A DNA stretch of 40,988 nt from positions 73,787 to 114,774 of the forward strand of contig JAILQZ010000067.1 of NCBI GenBank assembly GCA_024698685.1, read 5' to 3'. The translations under genes were made by a program, and so were the position numbers. How positions within the stretch are numbered: position 1 is the stretch's first letter; each line of letters opens with the position of its first letter. Origin of the DNA: a bacterium (GTDB taxonomy: Bacteria > Actinomycetota > Coriobacteriia > Coriobacteriales > CADBOM01). The notes under the pieces are model-generated. The model was not told where the DNA came from. It did no database searches and worked only from the letters and a program-made list of their open reading frames with translations. Below, in pieces: positions 9,536 through 18,317 of the stretch.

Positions 9536-9691
9536 AGAGTATCTCTCTAAACAATCTCGTAGTACATATTAGATTGACAAGTCAATTGTAAACTGTTGGT
9601 TCGAACTTCGAACGAGGAGCGCTATGTTCTTCGCAAATGGCTATCGCCAGCCGCTTTGCGGAATATTTCCAGAAAGCGTGGCAGCGCTTTT
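9536..9691. other. Spacer holding a short hairpin after the Pit gene
   Basis: The bases directly after the Pit stop form AAAGCG (9673-9678) and CGCTTT (9685-9690), a 6-base-pair stem with no strong U-tract; a weak terminator is possible. A small palindrome TTCGAACTTCGAA sits at about 9600. The part next to degV (9540-9590) is AT-rich and presumably holds its promoter. Confidence 0.4.
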
Positions 9692-10747
9692 CTAGATTAA
9701 GACGATCATGAAGAGCTTGGCTAGACCGAAGGCGATGAGGCCGCATCCAGGGAAAGTCAGAATCCAAATGACGAATAGATCGCGTGCGGTTTCCCACTTA
9801 ACCGAGCTTACGCGCTTGGCTGACCCAACACCCATGATGGCGGTTGTAGCAACATGGGTCGTTGAGATTGGCAGGCCTGAAATCGTCGCTATGAATGTTC
9901 CAAGGAACGAAGAGAGCGAAGCCGAGAACCCCTGCCACTTCTCCATGTGCACCATGTTGATTCCGATCTTCTTGATGATGCGCTTGCCGCCGATGGCGGT
10001 CCCTACGCAAAGGCAAAGGGAGCATACAAGCATGACCCAGAACGGGAATTTGACAATCTCGGTATCCGTTCCGCCCATGGCGAATACGATGCCTAGTAGG
10101 CAAACGCTCATGAATTTCTGCCCATCCTGCGCGCCATGCATGAATGCTGTGAGCGCAGAGGTCATGATCTGCAATCTGCCGAAGGTATTCAGGGTCTTCC
10201 TGTAGACCATATCGCGGCAGATCAAGACTATGAGTTTGGAAAAAAGCCATCCGAATCCGAATCCCATGCCAACAGAAGCAAGAAGTCCGTATATGACCTT
10301 GAGCCACTCGTGCCAATTGACGGCATCAAAGCCTCCAATGAGCGCTATAGATGCGCCGGTGAGACCAGCAATCATACAATGAGATTGGCTTACGGAAATG
10401 CCAAAAAGCCAGTTTCCTACGCTCCAGACAATGATGGAAATCATCGCAGCAAAGAGCGCAATCAGAGCCAAATGGCTATCACCTCCAAAATCGACCATGT
10501 TCATGATCGTATGGGCGACAGCCGTTGAAACGAATGTCATTAGGGTTACGCCTAGGAAATTGCATATCGAGGCCATGACGATGGCCTTGCCAGGGGAAAT
10601 AGAGCGCGCTCCTACTGCTGCAGCAATGGCGTTCGGTGCATCTGTCGCACCGTTTATGAGGATGATTCCAATGGAAAGGAGCAATATGATCAAAAGGATC
10701 GGATTGTGAAGAATTTCAGGCAAAACTGTAACAAAACTGAGTTCCAA
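9692..10747 (-). CDS. pit: Pit-family inorganic phosphate transporter
   Basis: A 351-residue inner-membrane carrier of the PiT family, which brings in phosphate (often as a metal-phosphate complex) with a cation. It has about ten hydrophobic segments arranged as an inverted repeat. The family signatures are GATDAPNAIAAAVG near the N-terminus and SQSHCMIAG in the first half, echoed by PISTTHVATTAIMG in the second half. Start: a TTG at 10747 is preceded at five bases by AAGGAG, whereas the in-frame ATG at 10807 has no ribosome site and would add a non-hydrophobic 20-residue extension. It stands alone and diverges from the glycyl-radical gene. No PhoU-like partner is adjacent. Confidence 0.9.
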   Translation of the reverse strand: MELSFVTVLPEILHNPILLIILLLSIGIILINGATDAPNAIAAAVGARSISPGKAIVMASICNFLGVTLMTFVSTAVAHTIMNMVDFGGDSHLALIALFAAMISIIVWSVGNWLFGISVSQSHCMIAGLTGASIALIGGFDAVNWHEWLKVIYGLLASVGMGFGFGWLFSKLIVLICRDMVYRKTLNTFGRLQIMTSALTAFMHGAQDGQKFMSVCLLGIVFAMGGTDTEIVKFPFWVMLVCSLCLCVGTAIGGKRIIKKIGINMVHMEKWQGFSASLSSFLGTFIATISGLPISTTHVATTAIMGVGSAKRVSSVKWETARDLFVIWILTFPGCGLIAFGLAKLFMIVLI

Positions 10748-11041
10748 AATTGCTCCTTGTGAGAAAACGCCCCTTCCCCCCCATTTAACCTCATAGTATT
10801 TGAACATTCATTATTTTGACGATTAATAATTCTAAAATTATTTGTTAACGGTAGAATTAATCGGCTTAAAGCACTTTTGTAGCAAATTAGTTCTCATCTA
10901 TCTCAAATCAATCGAAAGTATAAAAATGTGTCACTTTAAGACAAATTTAAAGCTAATATATTAAGTTGGAATAAACAAAGCATAGACGGGAAGCCATATG
11001 CTTCGACATTGTACGAATCAAGGCTAAGAAGGAGGAAGTTC
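10748..11041. promoter_or_regulatory. AT-rich divergent control region of pit and the glycyl-radical gene
   Basis: The core at 10800-10990 is far richer in A and T than the flanking genes and holds no reading frame. It must contain promoters for both divergent genes. I could not find an unambiguous -35/-10 pair or a clear FNR-type inverted repeat by eye. AAGGAGGAAG at 11030-11039 is the ribosome site for the glycyl-radical gene. Confidence 0.5.
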
Positions 11042-13579
11042 ATGTTCACACCTGCACCAATCAGCCAGAGGGTCAAGGATCTGAAGATCAAGCGCAAGGA
11101 GCATGATCAGGGCCACGTGATCCTCAACATGGAGCGTACCAAGATCTACACCGATTACTACAAGCTTCACGAGTGGGAGCTGCCGCTGCTCAAGCGTGCA
11201 GGCGCTCTCAAGACCTGGTGCGAGAACTGCACCGTCCGCCTCGAGGATGACGAGATCTTCGTCGCCAACCTCGGTCCGGATTGGCGTTGCACCAGCCCCT
11301 ACGTCGAGTGGGGCGTCGGCTGGATGAAGGAGGCTCTCGCGCTTCCCGAGGATGTCTGGTATCGCGAATGGGGCTGCGATGGCGTATTCGCCTATGTCTC
11401 CCCCGAAGCCAAGAAGATCTGGCAGGATGCCGTAGAGTACTGGGAGCCCCGCACCATCCAGGCAACCACCCTTGGCGATCAGCCCGAGGGCATCTACAAC
11501 CTCATCGGCGACAACTGCACCTCGTTCGGCAACCGCAGCCGCGCCAACAACATCTCCGCCAATCCCATCCCGCCTAGCGAGAGGGTGCCCGAGCTCGCGA
11601 ATATAATGCGCGCTTCCGACATCTGCCAGGGCCACTACAGCCCCGACTACAAGAAGATCATCGATCGCGGCTGGAAGTCGCTTCGCGACGAGGCCCAGGC
11701 GCACATGGATGCCATCGAAGGCAAGGTCTTCCACGATGACGCCTCCAAGTACGTCTTCTGGCGCGCGATGGTACGCGTTGCCGAGGGCGGCATGATCCTC
11801 ACCAAGCGCTATGCAGACCTTGTTGCCAAGGCAGCCGAAGAGGCTCCCGAGGGCGCACGCAAGGATGAGCTTGCGAAGATGGCCGATGGCCTCTACAACA
11901 TCGTCGAGAACCCGGCTCGCAACACCTGGGAGTCGATGCAGTGCACGCTGATCTACCAGCTCATGCTTCATACTGATGGCCAGTCCCACGGCATCACCCT
12001 TGGCCGCATGGACCAGTACCTGGGCAAGTTCGTCGAGCAGGAGCTTGCCGATGGCGTTTACACCGAGGAATCCCTGCAGGAGCTCACCGACCTCTTCATC
12101 CTCAAGCTCGGCGACTATTTCTCAGTCATGCGCGTAGTCACCGCTCCAACTGGCACTCTGGCCACAAAATCGGCTTACAACTATGTCTGCGGCGGCCAGC
12201 ACTTCACCGTCGGCGGCGTCACCCCCGAGGGCGAGGATGCCACCAATCCGCTGACCCTTACCTTCCTGCAGACCTATGCGCGCCTGTATCTCATCGACCC
12301 GTCGATCTCCGTCCGTATGCATGATGGCACCCCGTATGAGGTTTGGGAGGCAGCGATCGAGTCCTCGAAGATCTCCGGCGGCATGCCTATCCTCGAGAAC
12401 GACAACGTCATCATCCCGGCTCTCGAGTCCAAGGGAATCAGCCACGAGGATGCAAACGATTACGCCATCATCGGTTGCGTCGAGCCTGCAATCGGCGGCA
12501 AGGAGTGGTCTGCATCCGGCTCCAACGGCTGCGAGAGCTTCGTCAACCTTGTCGGAATCATGAACATGGCAATCCACAACGGCCGTAACCCGATGCCTCA
12601 GGGCCTCACCCCCAACGGAAACGATTTCGGACCGAAGACCGGCGACCTCCGCGACATGAAGTCGTTCGAGGAGCTCAAGGAAGCCTTCGTCAAGCAGATC
12701 GAGTTCTGGGTTGATTGGCATGTATCCTACGTCAACTTCTACGAGCTGGCCTATGGCGAGTTCTTCCCCTGCGTCAGCGCCTCGCTCACCATGGAGGGAT
12801 GCATGGATAGCGGTAAGGACGTTCTGCGTGGTGGTTCCAAGTACAACAGCACCGGACTCACCGGCGCCGGAATCGGCAATGTTGCAGACTCGCTCTGCGC
12901 CATCAAGAAGCTCGTCTTCGAGGACAAGACCGTTACCGCGGATGAGCTCCTCGATGCCCTTAATAAGAACTGGGAGGGCTATGAGGAGCTGCAGCAGTAC
13001 ATCGACAACGAGCTGCCGCACTACGGAAACGACATCGAGGAAGTCGACGAGATCGCAGCTTGGGCGATGGGCGTCTTCTGCGACAAGGTCAACAGCTCTT
13101 GGGGACCGCGTGGTCCTTGGCGTCCCTCGACCTTTACGATGACCGTTCACATCGACTTCGGCCGCCAGACCATGGCAACCCCGGACGGCCGCTTCCTCGG
13201 CACTCCGCTGGCAGAGGCGATCTCGCCGCGCCAGGGCTTCGACAAGAACGGCCCCACCGCATACCTCACCTCCGCCGCAAAGCTTCCGCAGGTCAAGCTC
13301 GGAAACGGCGACCAGTGCAACATCAAGTTCACTCCATCTGTCTGCCAGGGCGAGCAGGGCACGCGTCATCTGCAGCAGCTGATCTCGACCTACTTCGATC
13401 AGGGTGGCATGCAGGTTCAGTTCAACGTCGTCGGCGTAGATACGCTCCACGATGCGCAGGAGCATCCTGAGGATCACCAGAACCTCATCGTTCGCATCGC
13501 CGGCTTCTCCGCGTACTTCGTCGAGATGCCAAAGGTGCTCCAGGATGATTTCATCACCCGCACCGAGCACGAGGGCTAA
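11042..13579 (+). CDS. Glycyl-radical enzyme of the PFL2 superfamily, substrate unknown
   Basis: An 845-residue oxygen-sensitive enzyme. The thiyl-radical cysteine is Cys479 in IIGCVEPAIGGKEW, with Glu481 two residues on; this C-x-E pattern occurs in glycyl-radical eliminases (choline lyase, diol and hydroxyproline dehydratases, isethionate lyase) and in arylacetate decarboxylases, and not in true pyruvate formate-lyase, which has adjacent cysteines. The radical loop is RIAGFSAYF with Gly821. Substrate-determining residues do not let me choose among reactions. The ATG at 11042 follows AAGGAGGAAG; an in-frame TTG at 11009 has none. No radical-SAM activase, microcompartment or transporter gene is adjacent, so the activase must be elsewhere. 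A strong terminator follows, making this a one-gene transcript. Confidence 0.92.
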   Translation: MFTPAPISQRVKDLKIKRKEHDQGHVILNMERTKIYTDYYKLHEWELPLLKRAGALKTWCENCTVRLEDDEIFVANLGPDWRCTSPYVEWGVGWMKEALALPEDVWYREWGCDGVFAYVSPEAKKIWQDAVEYWEPRTIQATTLGDQPEGIYNLIGDNCTSFGNRSRANNISANPIPPSERVPELANIMRASDICQGHYSPDYKKIIDRGWKSLRDEAQAHMDAIEGKVFHDDASKYVFWRAMVRVAEGGMILTKRYADLVAKAAEEAPEGARKDELAKMADGLYNIVENPARNTWESMQCTLIYQLMLHTDGQSHGITLGRMDQYLGKFVEQELADGVYTEESLQELTDLFILKLGDYFSVMRVVTAPTGTLATKSAYNYVCGGQHFTVGGVTPEGEDATNPLTLTFLQTYARLYLIDPSISVRMHDGTPYEVWEAAIESSKISGGMPILENDNVIIPALESKGISHEDANDYAIIGCVEPAIGGKEWSASGSNGCESFVNLVGIMNMAIHNGRNPMPQGLTPNGNDFGPKTGDLRDMKSFEELKEAFVKQIEFWVDWHVSYVNFYELAYGEFFPCVSASLTMEGCMDSGKDVLRGGSKYNSTGLTGAGIGNVADSLCAIKKLVFEDKTVTADELLDALNKNWEGYEELQQYIDNELPHYGNDIEEVDEIAAWAMGVFCDKVNSSWGPRGPWRPSTFTMTVHIDFGRQTMATPDGRFLGTPLAEAISPRQGFDKNGPTAYLTSAAKLPQVKLGNGDQCNIKFTPSVCQGEQGTRHLQQLISTYFDQGGMQVQFNVVGVDTLHDAQEHPEDHQNLIVRIAGFSAYFVEMPKVLQDDFITRTEHEG

Positions 13580-13610
13580 ATCCAAGGCTCGGCACATCAG
13601 CGCTTGAAGG

Positions 13611-13648
13611 GAGGCGCTCCGCTGGAGACGGCGGGGCGCCTCTTTCAT
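13611..13648 (+). terminator. Intrinsic terminator of the glycyl-radical gene
   Basis: A 12-base-pair stem, GAGGCGCTCCGC with GCGGGGCGCCTC (one T-G wobble), loop of 8 bases, followed by TTTCAT. It begins 31 bases after the stop codon. Confidence 0.85.
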
Positions 13649-13831
13649 ACCGCCTTCCATCTATGTCGAGTCCAGACATGAATTGCCGTCCATAACGCAC
13701 ATCCGCCACTCATATGCATTTTTATGCAGCAATTATGTGGTTTTAGCGCTCAATACCCGCTTCTCCCCTGTCAGAACGCCTATTCATCACCGCGCTGTTA
13801 TATAATTAGCGGTTGAGAATTAGGAGGTTTT
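13649..13831 (+). promoter_or_regulatory. Upstream region of the penicillin-binding protein gene
   Basis: TATAAT at 13801-13806 is a plausible -10 box about 25 bases before the ATG; no good -35 box is 17 bases upstream. A small inverted repeat TGCAT-TTTT-ATGCA sits at 13715-13728. TAGGAGG at 13821-13827 is the ribosome site. Confidence 0.45.
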
Positions 13832-15934
13832 ATGTCTTCACGAACTCGAATGCACAATCGCAGCAGAGGGGGTTTGGTCATAAAGACCCTGGGCGCGATC
13901 TTCGTCATTGCGCTCGTCATGGTGACCGTAACCGTTGCTGCAGGCTATTCGTTGGCGAAGTCATGGCTTACCGATTTGCCAGACTATGAGTCCGCTTCTG
14001 CGTTCAACGTAGCCCAAAAGACAAAGATATACGCAAGCGACGGAAAGACACTTCTCGCAGAGCTCTACCTCGAAGATCGTGAGCCGGTAGAGTCCGATCA
14101 GGTGTGCCAGTACATGAAGGACGCAACGGTCGCAGTCGAGGACGAGCGATTCTACGAGCACAATGGCGTCGACCTGTTCGGTATCGCCCGTGCGGCGTTC
14201 ATCGACCTGATCACGATGTCGACTGCTGAGGGCGCATCAACGATCACACAGCAGTTCGTAAGGAATACCCTTCTGCTGGATGAGATGAACGAGATCTCCC
14301 TCAAGCGCAAGGTTCGCGAGGCCTATATCGCACTTCAGGTAGAGAAGACCTATACCAAGGACGAGATACTCATGATGTATCTCAACACCATCAACTATGG
14401 CGATGGTGCCTATGGTATCGAGTCTGCAGCGAGGCATTACTTCAACAAGCACGCCTCCAAGCTTACGCTTCCCGAAGCCGCGCTTATCGCCGCTATCCCG
14501 CAAGCGCCAACAGCGAACAACCCGCTCAGGAACCCCGAGACCGCTCTCGAGAGGCGCAATCTGGTTCTCCGACGCATGCTCTCCAACCAATACATCACGC
14601 AGGAAGAGTATGACGAGGCTGTGGCCACCGACCTCAATCTCAACCCGCCCAAGAACAAGCGCGACGACGGCATTTACAAGTATCCGTACTTCACTAGTTG
14701 GGTACGCAGGCTGCTTCTCAACGAATACTCCTCGGACGAGGTCTTCAAGGGCGGCTTGACGGTCATCACCACTCTTGACGTCGATATGCAAAAGGCAGCC
14801 GAAGACGTTTGCTACGCCAAGCTCGACAACCTTCCGAGCGACGTGGATATCTCGTTGACCGCCATCGAACCCGACACCGGATACGTCAAGGCGCTCTTCG
14901 GCGGAAAGAACTACAACAAAGACCAGTTCAATCTAGCCACGCAGGCTGAGAGGCAGGCCGGTTCCTGCTTCAAGATGTTCACGCTGGTCGCTGCCATCGA
15001 AAATGGCGTCAATCCCGCTACTCCGATCAGCGCATCCTCCCCCGTCAAGATCGGCGACTGGAAGGTCGAGAACTACGGAGGCGCCTCTTATGGAACAGTT
15101 AGCATCCAGCAGGCGACCCAGATGTCCTCGAACACCGCCTATGCGCGCCTGATCGATGCAGTTGGTGCCGATAAGGTAGTCGATGTCGCTCACCGCATGG
15201 GAATCACAAGCGACCTCAAGCCCTATAATTCGCTCACTCTCGGCGCTCAGGGTGTCAATACCTTGCAAATGGCCTCTGCCTATGGAACGCTTGCAACCGG
15301 CGGCGTCTACCATGAGCCCAAGTTCATCTTGAAGATCCTCGATGCGGACGGCAACGTTCTCTACAACGCCGAGGACCATCTCGAAGGCGTTCAGGCCATC
15401 TCGCCCGAGGTTGCATATGCCACCACCAACGTTCTCAAGTCCGTTGTAACCGGCGGAACCGCAACCAGGGCACGGCTCCCAAATCAGGTTTCCGCAGGAA
15501 AGACAGGCACCTCGCAGAACTTCCGCGACTCCATGTATTGCGGCTATACCCCTCAGCTCTCTTGCTCCGTTTGGATTGGTGCTAGGGCTGAGCGTCCGGT
15601 TGCCGATAACATGGGTGGCTCTAACTGCTGTCCGGTTTGGAAGAACTTCATGACTCGCGCACTTAAGGGCTACAAGACGAGGGACTTCCCCAAGGCGAAC
15701 AATCCTCCGTACAACAACAACATCGACCTTGACAAGTACAAGGGAGAAGATGAGGAGGAAGAAGAGGAAGAGGAAGAAGAGCCAAAGAAGGAGAACAAGC
15801 CAGCTCCAAAGGAAAACGACGATACTCCTACGCAGCCCGATACTCCCTCCGAGCCGGACACTCCCGATCCGCCTGTCAACCCGGATGACCCCACTCCCCC
15901 AGATGATGGAGGCGGAGACGGTGGTGAAGGCTAA
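13832..15934 (+). CDS. Class A penicillin-binding protein (transglycosylase/transpeptidase)
   Basis: A 700-residue bifunctional peptidoglycan synthase anchored by one N-terminal membrane helix (about residues 18-40). The GT51 glycosyltransferase domain shows EDERFYEHNGVD (catalytic Glu near residue 102), GASTITQQFVRN and the RKVREAY...EILMMYLN region. The transpeptidase domain shows all three motifs: SCFK (Ser near 378), SSNTAY (near 432) and KTGTS (near 557). It polymerises lipid II and cross-links the stem peptides outside the membrane. The last 65 or so residues form an extracellular low-complexity tail: a run of glutamates, a lysine/proline patch, then Asp-Pro-Thr repeats ending in glycines. 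Such tails occur in other actinobacterial PBP1 proteins, but the long poly-Glu run is unusual. The gene is monocistronic, between two terminators. Confidence 0.95.
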   Translation: MSSRTRMHNRSRGGLVIKTLGAIFVIALVMVTVTVAAGYSLAKSWLTDLPDYESASAFNVAQKTKIYASDGKTLLAELYLEDREPVESDQVCQYMKDATVAVEDERFYEHNGVDLFGIARAAFIDLITMSTAEGASTITQQFVRNTLLLDEMNEISLKRKVREAYIALQVEKTYTKDEILMMYLNTINYGDGAYGIESAARHYFNKHASKLTLPEAALIAAIPQAPTANNPLRNPETALERRNLVLRRMLSNQYITQEEYDEAVATDLNLNPPKNKRDDGIYKYPYFTSWVRRLLLNEYSSDEVFKGGLTVITTLDVDMQKAAEDVCYAKLDNLPSDVDISLTAIEPDTGYVKALFGGKNYNKDQFNLATQAERQAGSCFKMFTLVAAIENGVNPATPISASSPVKIGDWKVENYGGASYGTVSIQQATQMSSNTAYARLIDAVGADKVVDVAHRMGITSDLKPYNSLTLGAQGVNTLQMASAYGTLATGGVYHEPKFILKILDADGNVLYNAEDHLEGVQAISPEVAYATTNVLKSVVTGGTATRARLPNQVSAGKTGTSQNFRDSMYCGYTPQLSCSVWIGARAERPVADNMGGSNCCPVWKNFMTRALKGYKTRDFPKANNPPYNNNIDLDKYKGEDEEEEEEEEEEPKKENKPAPKENDDTPTQPDTPSEPDTPDPPVNPDDPTPPDDGGGDGGEG

Positions 15935-15959
15935 GCCACTGGCTTCCAGATGAAAGATT

Positions 15960-15995
15960 AGGAGCATCGTCGATATGGCGATGCTCCTTCTATAT
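15960..15995 (+). terminator. Intrinsic terminator of the penicillin-binding protein gene
   Basis: AGGAGCATCG pairs with CGATGCTCCT (10 base pairs, extendable by two wobbles), followed by TCTATAT. It lies 25 bases after the stop and 30 bases before the end of the convergent gene, so it may serve both strands. Confidence 0.75.
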
Positions 15996-16018
15996 GCTTG
16001 CGATTCTCCCCGGCCCTG

Positions 16019-16420
16019 CTATGGCTGCCATACGAACAGGCCCTCGGCAGGTGCGATTGCCATAACCATTTCCAAGAGACTCTCGCTCGGGTTGAAGATC
16101 GTCATATAGGTGTCATTTGGCTCGGAGACAATCATCGCTTCATCTATCATGATGCATAGGCGCCCGTTGAACATCTTGTCTTCAATGCAGTCCGGAGAAG
16201 GATTGACGCACGAACCTTCGTCGAGCGAGATGTCGAAATAGCAGTTCAGCTTGAGCACCACGTTGATGTGCCTCTGCTTGATCGCTGCCATGCTCTCGGC
16301 TTTCAAAAAGTGTTTCTCCACAGCGAAATACTGCCCGGCGCCCTCAGCAGGAACCTGCTTAGGCAGGATATCGATGATCCAGTATGGGGTTTGGAACAGC
16401 TCTTCCAGGTCTTCAGTCAT
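16019..16420 (-). CDS. Conserved small protein of unknown function, downstream of glmM
   Basis: A 133-residue soluble protein that I cannot assign to a named family. The N-terminus has the distinctive stretch TPYWIIDILPKQVPAEGAGQYFAVEKHFL, which looks like a conserved core because it combines invariant-type Trp, Pro and Gly residues. A middle part LKLNCYFDIS and a C-terminal hydrophobic helix-like stretch SLLEMVMAIAPAEGLFVWQP follow. No signal peptide, membrane segment or metal motif is clear, although three cysteines are present. It begins 50 bases after the glmM stop on the same strand and probably shares its transcript. An unrelated function cannot be excluded. Confidence 0.75.
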   Translation of the reverse strand: MTEDLEELFQTPYWIIDILPKQVPAEGAGQYFAVEKHFLKAESMAAIKQRHINVVLKLNCYFDISLDEGSCVNPSPDCIEDKMFNGRLCIMIDEAMIVSEPNDTYMTIFNPSESLLEMVMAIAPAEGLFVWQP

Positions 16421-16470
16421 CGTTTCACTTCGCTATGGTCTGCAAATGGATAGAATGCGTCTGAGAGCCC

Positions 16471-17808
16471 CTACAGCGCCCTTATAGCCTCGGCAATGCG
16501 GTTCGCGTACTCTGAAGCGAGTTGCTCGTCATCGGCGTCCACAGTGACTCTGAGAAGCTCCTCGGTGCCGGACTTCCTTACGAGTATCCGTCCGCGATCC
16601 CCCAGATCTGCCTTTGCGGCATCTATAGCGCTTGCCAGCGCAGGCGAGGCTATCGCGCTCTCCTTGTCTGACACAGGTACGTTCACTAGCGATTGCGGCA
16701 GCTTGCGCATGCCCTTGGCCAGCTCGTCGAGCGGCTTTTCCGATCGCACTACCGCGCCGATGAGCTGCAGAGCGGTGATCAGGCCGTCGCCTGTTGAGTT
16801 GTAGTCGAGGAAGATCATATGCCCTGACGGCTCCCCGCCTATCGAGTATCCCTTCGAGAGCATCTCCTGGAGAACGTATCTGTCCCCGACATCAGTAGTG
16901 GCCACCGAGATGCCGCGCTCGCCCATCGACTTGATGAGGCCGAGGTTGCAAACGACTGTTGAGACGATCGTGTCATTGGCGAGCAAGCCGCGCTGCTTCA
17001 TATCGATGGCGCAGATAGCCTCGATCTGATCGCCGTCAACCTCGTTTCCGAATCGATCGACTGCAAGTAGCCTGTCAGCATCGCCATCATGCGCTATGCC
17101 GAGATCCGCCCCGTTTGCGACCACAGCCTCCTTGAGCTGTGAGAGGTTGGTAGACCCACATCCTACGTTGATGTTATCGCCATTCCATTGGGTATTGAGG
17201 GCGATGAAGTCCACCCCAAGCTTGCCAAGAGCCTCCGGGGTGCTCTCGAAGGAGGCGCCGAATCCGCAATCTACGACTATCTTCAGCCCCTTGAAGCGCT
17301 CGGTCACATCTGCAACAGAAGCGAGCGCGTTGCTGACGTAGAGCTCCTTGGCACCATCGAGTCTATGGCTCATGCCGATGCCCTCACCTGAGGCAACTTC
17401 GCCAGGGCATCCGGCGTCGATGTAATCCTGAATCTCATCCTCAACGCTATCTGGTAGCTTGAAGCCATCGCCATCGAAGAACTTGATGCCGTTGTACTTG
17501 GGCGGGTTGTGCGAGGCGCTGATGACGATGGCGCCATCGTATTCCCCGTTCTTGGCGATGAGGGCGGCTGCAGGCGTAGGAAGAACGCCGATGAGGAACG
17601 CATCGCCTCCCATGGCTGTGATGCCTGCAACGAGAGCCGCCTCTAGCATATCCCCGCTGCGCCTAGTGTCCTTCCCTATGACGATGCGCTTGCCGAGGAA
17701 CCTCACTGCGGCCTTTCCAAGGGCGAAGGCGAGCTCGCACGTGAGCTTCTCGTTCGCCACTCCCCTGACGCCATCGGTTCCGAACATGCGTATGCGCTGA
17801 TTCGTCAC
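16471..17808 (-). CDS. glmM: Phosphoglucosamine mutase
   Basis: A 445-residue cytoplasmic enzyme converting glucosamine-6-phosphate to glucosamine-1-phosphate, on the way to UDP-GlcNAc, peptidoglycan and other envelope sugars. Family motifs: N-terminal MFGTDGVRGVAN, the phosphoserine loop VISASHNPPKYNGIKFF, the metal loop GIAHDGDADRLLAVD, the sugar-binding stretch GGEPSGHMIFLDY and the C-terminal phosphate-binding loop RILVRKSGTEELLRV. Length is typical. The start is GTG at 17808 with GGAGG six bases upstream. It follows rplM-rpsI on the same strand but is separated by a terminator, so it probably has its own promoter. The small unknown gene at 16420 lies downstream. Confidence 0.96.
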   Translation of the reverse strand: MTNQRIRMFGTDGVRGVANEKLTCELAFALGKAAVRFLGKRIVIGKDTRRSGDMLEAALVAGITAMGGDAFLIGVLPTPAAALIAKNGEYDGAIVISASHNPPKYNGIKFFDGDGFKLPDSVEDEIQDYIDAGCPGEVASGEGIGMSHRLDGAKELYVSNALASVADVTERFKGLKIVVDCGFGASFESTPEALGKLGVDFIALNTQWNGDNINVGCGSTNLSQLKEAVVANGADLGIAHDGDADRLLAVDRFGNEVDGDQIEAICAIDMKQRGLLANDTIVSTVVCNLGLIKSMGERGISVATTDVGDRYVLQEMLSKGYSIGGEPSGHMIFLDYNSTGDGLITALQLIGAVVRSEKPLDELAKGMRKLPQSLVNVPVSDKESAIASPALASAIDAAKADLGDRGRILVRKSGTEELLRVTVDADDEQLASEYANRIAEAIRAL

Positions 17809-17846
17809 CTAACACCTCCATTTGCGACCTTGTATCCAAACTACAG

Positions 17847-17875
17847 CAAAACGGAGGCCGATATACGGCCTCCGT
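17847..17875 (-). terminator. Intrinsic terminator of rplM-rpsI
   Basis: On the - strand ACGGAGGCCG pairs with CGGCCTCCGT (10 base pairs, 5-base loop) and is followed by TTTGC (the bases AAAA at 17848-17851 on the + strand give the U-tract). It sits about 45 bases after the rpsI stop and before glmM. Confidence 0.85.
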
Positions 17876-17918
17876 CCTAGTTTCACAGCAATTCCACAGC
17901 GTGCGTGGAGATTCGTGA

Positions 17919-18314
17919 TTAGCGCTTCGAGAACTGCGGGCGCTTGCGAGCCTTCTTCAGTCCGTACTTCTTGCGCTCGACCATTCTGGAATCGCGGGTG
18001 AGATATCCAGCCTTCTTGAGATCTGCGCGATAGTCGCCAGCCTCGAGAAGGGCGCGCGCGATGCCGAGGCGAACTGCTCCAGACTGGCCGGAGATTCCTC
18101 CGCCATTGCAGGTGGCGATGACATCGAAATGATTGACGGTGTCGGTGACCCTGAACGGTGCGGTGGCATAATCGACGAGAGCCTGACGGCCGAAGTACTC
18201 CTTGGCGTCGCGCTTGTTGATGGTGACCTTGCCCGTTCCGGGGACGATCCTCACGCGTGCAACCGCATTCTTGCGGCGACCGGTTCCGTAATATACTGCG
18301 TCGTTGTTAGCCAT
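17919..18314 (-). CDS. rpsI: 30S ribosomal protein S9
   Basis: A 131-residue ribosomal protein whose C-terminal tail reaches the decoding site of the small subunit. It has the family signature [19 protein letters not shown] at about residues 70-90 and the universally conserved basic C-terminus [12 protein letters not shown]. The N-terminal [16 protein letters not shown] is also characteristic. Only three bases separate it from the rplM stop, and its ribosome site GGAGGG lies within the end of rplM, so translation is likely coupled. This is the standard bacterial rplM-rpsI pair. Confidence 0.98.
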   Translation of the reverse strand: MANNDAVYYGTGRRKNAVARVRIVPGTGKVTINKRDAKEYFGRQALVDYATAPFRVTDTVNHFDVIATCNGGGISGQSGAVRLGIARALLEAGDYRADLKKAGYLTRDSRMVERKKYGLKKARKRPQFSKR

Positions 18315-18317
18315 CGT

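Noticed and set aside
12122-13660. Open frame of 512 codons on the - strand opposite the glycyl-radical gene
   Set aside because: Antisense shadow without family motifs; the + strand gene has catalytic Cys, Glu and Gly in place.
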